DNA from: Vulcanimicrobiia bacterium | Lineage (GTDB): Bacteria; Eremiobacterota; Eremiobacteria; Baltobacterales; Baltobacteraceae | Reading direction: 5' to 3' | DNA length: 14,736 nt | Assembly (NCBI GenBank): GCA_024281135.1 | Contig: JAMXLG010000391.1 | Span: 1-14,736, forward strand | Shown: positions 7,815-13,485 of the stretch, piece by piece | Layout: each line of letters starts with the position of its first letter | Numbering within the stretch: the stretch's first letter is position 1 | Translations under genes and position numbers: made by a program | Notes under the pieces: model-generated | Databases searched by the model: none | Told to the model about the DNA's origin: nothing | What the model saw: only the letters and a program-made list of their open reading frames with translations

Positions 7815-7819
7815 CAAGT

Positions 7820-8398
7820 ATGGCTGGAAAAAAGCGGTTCGATTCCGGCAAGGCGTTACACGCAGCTCTGAATGCCTTCTGGGACTCAGGTTTCGAGAAG
7901 ACGTCTCTCGATGACTTGACGGAGAAAATGGGTATCGGGCGCCAAAGCCTGTACAATACGTTCGGCGACAAACGCGAGCTCTATCTGCGAGCGCTAAATG
8001 AATACCGTGCGATGACGCAAGCGGCCACGAAGGAACTGTTCGATTCGAATCTCAGCATTCACGAATGTTTTGAGAAGATTCTCTTTGGAATCGCGGATAG
8101 CTCTAAGAAAGTCTTGGAACGAGGTTGCATGATGGTAAATGCAAACCTCGAGCGTGCCCGGAATGATAAGCCACTCGAGCTTCTGATCAAGCGAAATGCA
8201 TCTGAGGTACAGCGTCTTTTTTCAACGGTCATTCGCTCGGCGCAACAAAAAGGCGACATCGCACCCGATAAGAACGCCGATGAGCTCGCGGCGTTCATGT
8301 TTTCGACGATTCATGGAATGCGGCACCTCGGTCGGGCCACGGCAAACCGCACGACGCTCCGTCAAATCGCCGGCGTCGCCCTCTCTACGCTGGACTAG
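7820..8398 (+). CDS. TetR/AcrR-family transcriptional regulator
   Basis: A 192-residue repressor-type protein. The N-terminal HTH spans ~10-58, with T-S-L-D-D-L-T-E-K-M-G-I-G-R-Q-S-L-Y-N-T-F as the recognition region and G-D-K-R-E-L-Y closing it, a textbook TetR signature. The C-terminal ligand domain contains the R-G-C-M-M-V-N-A-N-L-E-R-A motif found in the C-terminal domains of many AcrR-like regulators of small hydrophobic compounds. It is divergent from the exported hydrolase gene, and the usual reading is that it represses that operon and itself. Its ATG lies directly after a -10 box, so its message is probably leaderless. The next gene starts two bases after its stop and is likely co-transcribed. 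Confidence 0.93.
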   Translation: MAGKKRFDSGKALHAALNAFWDSGFEKTSLDDLTEKMGIGRQSLYNTFGDKRELYLRALNEYRAMTQAATKELFDSNLSIHECFEKILFGIADSSKKVLERGCMMVNANLERARNDKPLELLIKRNASEVQRLFSTVIRSAQQKGDIAPDKNADELAAFMFSTIHGMRHLGRATANRTTLRQIAGVALSTLD

Positions 8399-8400
8399 CG

Positions 8401-9924
8401 GTGTCCTCGAACTTCGCTGATGAGTTACGGTCGCGAAGGCTCGATGCTCGGCTTTCTCAAGAGGAACTAGCCGAAGCTGCACAAGTCAGCGCGTCCGCAA
8501 TCGGTGCCTACGAGCGAGGTACGCGCAAGACTCCGCATCGGCAGACGGTGACTATGCTCGCCGACGCACTTCGACTCAAAGGCAGCGATCGCGCCGAGTT
8601 CGAGGCTGCGGCGCGTTCAACGCATCGGCTAGGACCTAAGAGCCGCAATGAGTATCGCGCTAGGCTACCGGACGAGTTCGGAACGTTTTATGGTGACGAA
8701 AGCGATCTGCGTAAGATCGCGACCGCGTTGCAAGGGCATCGACTTGTAACGCTGGTTGGCACGGGCGGTGTAGGGAAATCGCGCGCGGCCCTGCGCGTTG
8801 CAAAAGAATACTTCCAGAAGTCCGAGGGAGTATGGCTTGTCGACGCTTCGACGCTGCAACATGGCTCCCAGATCGTCCCCAGGATTTCTTCGGCCTTGCA
8901 CCCGCGAGCACGTGAGCGTGACGGCTTGTTGATTTTGGATAACTGCGAACATCTTGTGTCCGACGTATGCGGAGCCGTCACGACGGTTTTGCGAAACTGC
9001 CCCTCGATAACAGTCCTCGCGACGAGCCGCGAACGTCTCCGAATCGCCGGTGAGATGGTCCACGTCGTTCCGCCGCTGCGTTATCCGGAAGTCGCGCCGA
9101 GTTCGAGCGAGGCCGCGTTGAGCTACCCGAGCGTAGCGCTGTTTGTTGAACGCGCGAGCCTGACGTACGATTCGCTGAAAGAGGATCGAGATCGTGAGGC
9201 AGTCACTGAAATTTGCCGGTTCCTCGGAGGGGTTCCGCTTGCGATCGAACTGGCGGCGTCGCAAGCTCGCGCACTCGGAATCCCGCTTTTGCGCGATCAG
9301 TTACGTACGCAACTTTCGGTACTTTCGAGCGGAAATCGAGATCTTCCGACACGCCAACAAACGCTGCATGCCACATTGTCGTGGAGTTACGATCTCCTTG
9401 GTCCGCTCGAGCGCCTGCTCTACCGACGCTTGGGCACGTTTCCGGAATCGTTTACCGCGCAAGAAGTATTTGGTGCCTGTACGGGACCCGATCTTTCGGA
9501 GACGCAGGCGTTGAACGCGCTCGCTTCTCTTGTAGAAAAGTCGATGATATGGCCGGCAGACACAGAGCGAGAGAGTTGCTACCGTCTGATGGCCGTTGCG
9601 AGGCTTTTCGCGATAGAGAAGGCGATCGAAAGCGGTGAGATTGTCTCAAACGTTCGATCTGCTCTGACGTGGGCGCTCGGCGAAGGCGGCTCTCCGTTAC
9701 TTGCCGCAAGGATTGTTCGTCAGCTCTCCCTCGCATGGCTCGATGGCTCGGAGAAATTGCAATTCCTCAACTGGTTAGGCTCCGCAATTGCGAGCATCGA
9801 TGTCGACGAGGCTTCCAAGGAGGATCTTAAAGCATGCTGGCTGCTTCTCGCAGAGGGGTTAGATGAGGTGTCTCAGCCGTTGCGAGCCAGCGCAGCGCGA
9901 AACTGCGCCGACGCGCTCGGCTAG
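8401..9924 (+). CDS. XRE-type HTH regulator with NB-ARC-like ATPase domain, short form
   Basis: A 507-residue signalling regulator. Residues ~5-62 are an XRE/Cro helix-turn-helix (LRSRRLDARLSQEELAEAA, A-I-G-A-Y-E-R-G). A STAND/NB-ARC-like ATPase follows: Walker A G-T-G-G-V-G-K-S at 120-127, Walker B L-L-I-L-D-N at 176-181, a T-S-R sensor at 208-210, and G-G-V-P-L-A-I-E-L at 276-284. A winged-helix segment (L-S-W-S-Y-D-L-L-G-P-L-E-R) lies around 325-340. Full-length relatives go on into a long array of TPR repeats; here the protein stops after roughly one or two helical repeats, so the sensor region is very short. It starts with GTG two bases after the TetR stop, implying translational coupling. 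Target genes are unknown. Confidence 0.87.
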   Translation: MSSNFADELRSRRLDARLSQEELAEAAQVSASAIGAYERGTRKTPHRQTVTMLADALRLKGSDRAEFEAAARSTHRLGPKSRNEYRARLPDEFGTFYGDESDLRKIATALQGHRLVTLVGTGGVGKSRAALRVAKEYFQKSEGVWLVDASTLQHGSQIVPRISSALHPRARERDGLLILDNCEHLVSDVCGAVTTVLRNCPSITVLATSRERLRIAGEMVHVVPPLRYPEVAPSSSEAALSYPSVALFVERASLTYDSLKEDRDREAVTEICRFLGGVPLAIELAASQARALGIPLLRDQLRTQLSVLSSGNRDLPTRQQTLHATLSWSYDLLGPLERLLYRRLGTFPESFTAQEVFGACTGPDLSETQALNALASLVEKSMIWPADTERESCYRLMAVARLFAIEKAIESGEIVSNVRSALTWALGEGGSPLLAARIVRQLSLAWLDGSEKLQFLNWLGSAIASIDVDEASKEDLKACWLLLAEGLDEVSQPLRASAARNCADALG

Positions 9925-9946
9925 GGACCGCGCGTAAGCGCTCGAG

Positions 9947-9960
9947 TTGACGCCGGTCAA
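9947..9960 (+). promoter_or_regulatory. CRP/FNR-type palindrome upstream of the Rieske-DUF2249-ispH operon
   Basis: TTGACGCCGGTCAA is an exact inverted repeat of the form TTGAC-N4-GTCAA, one base per half-site away from the FNR consensus. TACGTT at 9983-9988 begins exactly 22 bases after it, the spacing at which a class II CRP/FNR site (centre -41.5) faces a -10 box; the implied transcript start is near 9995. The hexamer itself is weak (TA at the start and the final T match), which fits activator dependence. Repeat and spacing are seen; binding is inferred. Confidence 0.6.
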
Positions 9961-10019
9961 TGCGCTCGCGGCCGTTTGGGGCTACGTTCGAGTTGCATGA
10001 CCGCGAGAAACAATAAAAA

Positions 10020-10325
10020 GTGCAGCAGATCTGCTTCACTGAGGACGTAGGGCCGGGAGAAGCTCGTGCGTATACAGTCGAGCTCACCGGCGTTCTAGTC
10101 TGCAATGTCAACGGCGCTTTTTATTGCGTCGAGAACATTTGTACACACGATGGCTCCCCCTTAGATCAAGGAACGCTTGACGGTTCGTACATCACCTGTC
10201 CGCGCCACGGCGCTGTTTTTGACGTAACGACGGGTGCCGTCGTCCAACTTCCCGCAGTACTGCCGCTTCCGACGTACCGGACTGAAGTGCGGGGAAACGC
10301 GCTGCTCGTGGACGTTATGAATTGA
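10020..10325 (+). CDS. Rieske-type [2Fe-2S] ferredoxin
   Basis: A 101-residue small Rieske protein from GTG 10020. The two cluster-binding boxes are complete: C-T-H-D-G (Cys41, His43) and C-P-R-H-G (Cys60, His63), 16 residues apart between the inner ligands. Size and the following A-V-F-D-V-T-T-G-A strand match the soluble ferredoxin/NirD-like branch, not the membrane-anchored bc1 type; there is no signal or transmembrane segment. It would carry single electrons in the cytoplasm to an unknown partner. It is the first gene of a packed operon and follows a CRP/FNR-type dyad by 59 bp. The Shine-Dalgarno is weak; the leader ends in an A-rich run before GTG. The next gene starts 28 bp downstream. 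Confidence 0.93.
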   Translation: MQQICFTEDVGPGEARAYTVELTGVLVCNVNGAFYCVENICTHDGSPLDQGTLDGSYITCPRHGAVFDVTTGAVVQLPAVLPLPTYRTEVRGNALLVDVMN

Positions 10326-10353
10326 CCAACAAAGAAAGGGAACCGAATCTCCA

Positions 10354-10590
10354 ATGGCTGCTACCGCGAATGAACTTGACGTACGCATCATTCCTCCGCG
10401 TGAGAAACATCCGACGATACATCAAAAACTTGACGAATTGAGCGCCGGAAGCGCGCTTACGATCATCAACGATCACGATCCGCGCCCGCTTCGCTTTGAG
10501 CTTGAAGCGGATCATCCGGGACAATATGACTGGACATACCTCGAGCAAGGCCCGGATACGTGGCGAGTCGAGATTCGCAAGACCAAATGA
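10354..10590 (+). CDS. DUF2249 protein, copy 1 (histidine-keeping)
   Basis: A 78-residue protein of the DUF2249 family: L-D-V-R-x-I-P-P-R near the N-terminus, K-H-P-T-I (His19), N-D-H-D-P-R-P-L (His41), then D-H-P-G-Q-Y-D-W-T-Y-L-E-Q-G-P and a closing strand W-R-V-E-I. The biochemical role of the family is not known. From memory, it often neighbours or fuses with hemerythrin and nitrogen-oxide genes, and the conserved histidines suggest metal or haem binding. This copy keeps those histidines; the two other copies in the operon do not. A purine-rich AAAGGGAA lies ~13 bases before the ATG. It overlaps the next gene by ATGA. Confidence 0.85.
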   Translation: MAATANELDVRIIPPREKHPTIHQKLDELSAGSALTIINDHDPRPLRFELEADHPGQYDWTYLEQGPDTWRVEIRKTK

Positions 10591-10832
10591 ATCAAGAAGC
10601 GTTGGTGCTCGACGTTCGGCCCTATCACGAGCGCAAGGAAGAGCCGTTCGACGCGATCATGCAGACGGTCGACAAACTTGAACCGGGGCAGCCGCTGCTA
10701 CTAATAAATTCCTTCGCCCCCACGCCGTTAGTACGCGTGATGGATAGGCGCGGCTACGACGCCGATCTCGATGAAGTGGCGCCCGGTGAGTGGCACGTCA
10801 CGTTCACTCCAAAATGCTCGGAAACGCCCTAG
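10587..10832 (+). CDS. DUF2249 protein, copy 2 (key histidines replaced)
   Basis: An 81-residue DUF2249-family protein starting in the ATGA overlap with copy 1. The fold signature is retained: V-L-D-V-R-P near the start, E-P-F-D-A-I-M, P-G-Q-P-L-L-L-I-N, P-T-P-L, and G-E-W-H-V-T-F at the end. Where copy 1 has His19 and His41, this copy has Glu and Phe, so the two are unlikely to do the same job. A hetero-oligomer of an active and a structural subunit is a reasonable guess. The 3' end runs 19 bp into the membrane-protein gene if that starts at ATG 10814. Confidence 0.8.
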   Translation: MNQEALVLDVRPYHERKEEPFDAIMQTVDKLEPGQPLLLINSFAPTPLVRVMDRRGYDADLDEVAPGEWHVTFTPKCSETP

Positions 10833-11986
10833 TCGCTTCTCCGGATGCGCCCGCAGGCAGCATCGTGGTGCTCGCCTTGGCAGTCGCGACGCACGTTACG
10901 GCGTCGGCGATGTTCGTAGCGGGGTTCCCGCAATTTGCAGTGCTTCACGCGTACGCAGCCTTCGTCGTGCTAGCAGTGGTCGCCGCCAGTCATCAGCTCG
11001 TGCCGGTGCTATTTCAAGTCAAGCCGCTTCCCATCGCGTTGACGATGGGGACGGCTGTGGCCTTTTGCGTGGGTTTCGCTTTGCTCGTGGCCGGCTTTTG
11101 CGGCTTATCGACCATGCACGTAGCCGGTGTCGTTTTGGCAATCGCCGCGAGTGTCTGGGTCGTTGCGGTGCTTAGCCGTCTCGTTACCGCGCGCTCCGAT
11201 CGCCGAATGGCGATCACCTTCGGGTTTTCGATCGCTTCGTTTGGAGTGGCTGTCGGTCTTGGCGCCACGATGCTGTGGCGGTGGACGATCGGCATCCCCA
11301 ATTGGATGCCGCCTGCACACGCGACGCTGATGCTCATCGCGTTTGCTTCAATTCTGATAGTTACGTTGTCGATCCGGTTCGTACCGATGTTCGCTCTCGC
11401 CCACGGCGATCGTTACGGTTCGCGTGTCGGGATATTGGCAGCAATCGCTGCTGCTGTGACAATGGCGACCGGCGTCAGTCTGCGAGCATCACTCTGGTTG
11501 CTTTTTGCTGCCATGGTGGTTCTCGGGATCCAACACGTTGCCACGATGCGAACGCGCCTTCGGAAGAAAATTGATATGAGCCTTATCTACGGCGCGTGCG
11601 CCTGGAGCATCGGAATCATTGCGATTCTCACCGCCATCGTAAAGGGACAAGTCGACGTTGCCAGCGTGTGCCTCGCCTTGATGGGTTGGATTGCAATTAC
11701 GATCTTCGGCTACGCGATGAAGATTCTCGGATTTCTATCTTGGCAGTTCGCGCGCGAGCGTGGTGCTCGGCAACTGGCGCCCTTGAGTGCTGCGATTCCG
11801 GAGCCGGCCGCTAAGCTCGCACTTGTTGCGTTGGTTGCCGGCACGTTAGGTACGGCTGCGACATTCGCTTGGGACCCCGGACTCGCACGCGCGTACACCA
11901 CGATGTATCTGATCGGAAGCTTAGCCTACCTAGGCGTCTTCGTGCGCATTTCCAGTCATTACATTTTCGCTGTGAGGACGAAATGA
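10814..11986 (+). CDS. Polytopic membrane protein with paired intramembrane His-Ala motifs, copy A
   Basis: A 390-residue integral membrane protein with about 11-12 hydrophobic segments. I chose ATG 10814; an in-frame GTG at 10790 is possible, and no good ribosome site decides. The two halves each carry a helix with V-L-H-A or P-A-H-A (His45, His169), followed about 15 residues later by a polar-P motif (H-Q-L-V-P-V, R-F-V-P-M). Near the end is F-G-Y-A-M-K-I-L-G-F-L-S-W (298-310). It is a clear paralogue of the protein at 13403-14596. The pattern recalls haem-copper oxidase subunit I-like and NnrS-like proteins, where such histidines bind haem, but I cannot place it in a named family. Neighbours suggest a redox or nitric-oxide-related role at the cytoplasmic membrane. 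Confidence 0.82.
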   Translation: MLGNALVASPDAPAGSIVVLALAVATHVTASAMFVAGFPQFAVLHAYAAFVVLAVVAASHQLVPVLFQVKPLPIALTMGTAVAFCVGFALLVAGFCGLSTMHVAGVVLAIAASVWVVAVLSRLVTARSDRRMAITFGFSIASFGVAVGLGATMLWRWTIGIPNWMPPAHATLMLIAFASILIVTLSIRFVPMFALAHGDRYGSRVGILAAIAAAVTMATGVSLRASLWLLFAAMVVLGIQHVATMRTRLRKKIDMSLIYGACAWSIGIIAILTAIVKGQVDVASVCLALMGWIAITIFGYAMKILGFLSWQFARERGARQLAPLSAAIPEPAAKLALVALVAGTLGTAATFAWDPGLARAYTTMYLIGSLAYLGVFVRISSHYIFAVRTK

Positions 11987-12198
11987 AAACGATTCAAATG
12001 GATAATCGCTCGCTCGTGCCGCCGGAGCCGCTGGTTCGTATTCTAGCGGCCTGCGAGGAATTAGAATCGGGCGATCGCATCGAAGCGAAGATGGATCGCC
12101 GGCCCGTGTTTCTTTTCCCCGAATTGGACGAGCGCGGCTTGCGTTATGACTGTGAGGAACGCGATGACGGGTTTCTCGTTACGGTAGAGCGGCCATAG
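11983..12198 (+). CDS. DUF2249 protein, copy 3
   Basis: A 71-residue protein beginning in the ATGA overlap with the membrane-protein stop; longer in-frame starts are ignored because they would run through the last membrane helix of the preceding gene. The sequence fits the third DUF2249 subtype: P-P-E-P-L-V-R-I-L, a G-D-R-I-E-A-K strand, M-D-R-R-P-V-F-L-F-P-E-L, R-G-L-R-Y-D, and a closing G-F-L-V-T-V. It has no histidine at all. It ends one base before the DUF59 gene. Three divergent copies in one operon suggest a hetero-oligomer or separate partner-specific adaptors. Confidence 0.8.
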   Translation: MKTIQMDNRSLVPPEPLVRILAACEELESGDRIEAKMDRRPVFLFPELDERGLRYDCEERDDGFLVTVERP

Positions 12199-12199
12199 G

Positions 12200-12511
12200 A
12201 TGGTTGACGAAGCTGCCCGCGCTCAGGAAGTGGTCAATAAGCTCGAGGAGGTGATCGATCCGGAACTCGGGATCGGCATCGTATCTCTGGGACTTATCTA
12301 CAGGGTTGCAGTCGACGTGGACGCGGTCGACGTCCTCATGACCCTGACGGTGCCCGGCTGCCCCATGCATAACACGATTAAAGCTGACGTTGAGCGATGC
12401 ATTCGAGGCATTCCCTGGGTGCGCACGGCTACCGTACAGTTAACCTTCGAGCCACCTTGGACAATAGAGCGTTTGAGCGACTCGGCGCGGAAGACACTCG
12501 GCCGAGCATGA
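12200..12511 (+). CDS. DUF59/MIP18-family Fe-S cluster assembly protein (PaaD/SufT-like)
   Basis: A 103-residue DUF59 protein. The family signature is complete: V-I-D-P-E-L-G-I-G-I-V-S-L-G-L-I-Y (residues 18-34), a V-L-M-T-L-T strand, and the cysteine of T-V-P-G-C-P-M (Cys54), the residue held to bind iron or cluster in this family. The C-terminus has the usual V-Q-L-T-F-E-P-P-W. Members such as SufT, PaaD and eukaryotic MIP18 help mature Fe-S proteins. It sits between DUF2249 copy 3 (one base away) and ispH (ATGA overlap), so its client may be IspH, the Rieske protein, or both. This client assignment is inference from gene order. Confidence 0.92.
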   Translation: MVDEAARAQEVVNKLEEVIDPELGIGIVSLGLIYRVAVDVDAVDVLMTLTVPGCPMHNTIKADVERCIRGIPWVRTATVQLTFEPPWTIERLSDSARKTLGRA

Positions 12512-13485
12512 AAAAAATTCTTCTCGCCCAACCGCGTGGCTTTTGTGCCGGAGTAGAGCGTGCCGTCGACATTATCGACGAGCTCTTGAGCAATACAAGA
12601 GAGACGATCTACGTTCGGAAAGAAATCGTACATAATCGCCACGTTATCGAACGCCTGCGATCGCGGGGAGCGATATTTGTCGAGGAATTGGATGAGGTTC
12701 CCGAGGGATCTCTCCTGGTTTACAGTGCGCATGGCGTCTCACCCGCGGTACGCGAGAACGCTCGACTGCGTAAGCTGAGAACTATCGATGCTACATGTCC
12801 GCTGGTGACAAAAGTGCACCGCGAGGTCCTCTCGTTCGTCTCAGCCGGTTGCAGGATCATCTTGATCGGGCACGAGGGACACGAGGAAGTCGAAGGGACC
12901 ATGGGATATGCGGCCGATGCGGTCACGCTCGTTCAGAACGAGTCGGATGCCCGAATGCTCCGGCATGAAGGACCACAACCGTTGGGTATTGTGTCGCAAA
13001 CCACGCTCGCTGCAAGTGAAGTGGAACGCATTATCGCCATTATCACGGAACGCTTTCCCGACGTTCGGCTTCCGCGCAAGAGCGACATCTGTTATGCGAC
13101 TGAAAATCGGCAAAACGCCGTGCAAGCGTTGGCCTCGCAGTGCCAGAGCGTCATCGTAGTTGGTTCGAATAATAGCTCCAATTCGCGCAGCCTTCGCGAC
13201 GTCGTTCAGAGTCACAATGTGTCCGGATTCCTGGTCGATGATCCGCTGCAAATAGAATCGCAATGGCTGCAGGGCGTTACAACGCTCGGCCTCACAGCCG
13301 GCGCGTCTTCACCGGATAGCCTCGTTCAGGCGGTCATCGAGCGTGTCAGATACCTAGATCCGGAATTTTCTACCATCGAAACGTTCGGAACGCCTGAACC
13401 GGCTATGACGTTCCGGCATCCGCCCGAGCTTCGGGAGATACTTGCGTCCGCTTCTTTAGCACGAACGGTCGAACCAGCTGGCTAA
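12508..13485 (+). CDS. ispH: 4-hydroxy-3-methylbut-2-enyl diphosphate reductase (IspH/LytB)
   Basis: A 325-residue IspH, last enzyme of the MEP isoprenoid pathway, which reduces HMBPP to IPP and DMAPP with a [4Fe-4S] cluster. The cluster cysteines are all present: Cys13 (R-G-F-C-A-G-V), Cys97 (A-T-C-P-L-V) and Cys195 (I-C-Y-A-T-E-N-R-Q). Substrate-binding residues correspond to the E. coli set: His42, His75 (S-A-H-G-V), His125 and Glu127 (H-E-E-V-E-G-T-M-G), the Q-T-T-L threonines, S-S-N at 223-225, and Ser267 in T-A-G-A-S-S-P. The start at ATG 12508 overlaps the DUF59 stop and opens directly with the family N-terminus MKKILLAQPRG. The last 27 codons overlap the convergent membrane-protein gene. 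Its place in a stress-like operon is unusual. Confidence 0.97.
   Translation: MKKILLAQPRGFCAGVERAVDIIDELLSNTRETIYVRKEIVHNRHVIERLRSRGAIFVEELDEVPEGSLLVYSAHGVSPAVRENARLRKLRTIDATCPLVTKVHREVLSFVSAGCRIILIGHEGHEEVEGTMGYAADAVTLVQNESDARMLRHEGPQPLGIVSQTTLAASEVERIIAIITERFPDVRLPRKSDICYATENRQNAVQALASQCQSVIVVGSNNSSNSRSLRDVVQSHNVSGFLVDDPLQIESQWLQGVTTLGLTAGASSPDSLVQAVIERVRYLDPEFSTIETFGTPEPAMTFRHPPELREILASASLARTVEPAG

Noticed and set aside
7697..7819. A single clear TetR operator in the divergent intergenic region
   Set aside because: Only imperfect repeats around ACGTTTTTCG and CGAAAACCCGTACG were found; none stands out enough to annotate.
8665..9264. A 199-residue open frame on the minus strand inside the XRE-NB-ARC gene
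   Set aside because: It is fully antisense to a gene with intact domain motifs; its composition is Arg-rich with no recognisable motif, typical of a shadow frame.
9929..9942. GCGC-GTAA-GCGC hairpin just after the XRE-NB-ARC stop as a terminator
   Set aside because: The stem is only four base pairs and no T-run follows; too weak to call, although some transcription stop before the Rieske promoter is expected.
10814..11986. Naming the membrane proteins NnrS or haem-copper oxidase subunit I
   Set aside because: The His-Ala motifs are suggestive, but the characteristic longer motifs of either family are not visible, so only a resemblance is reported.
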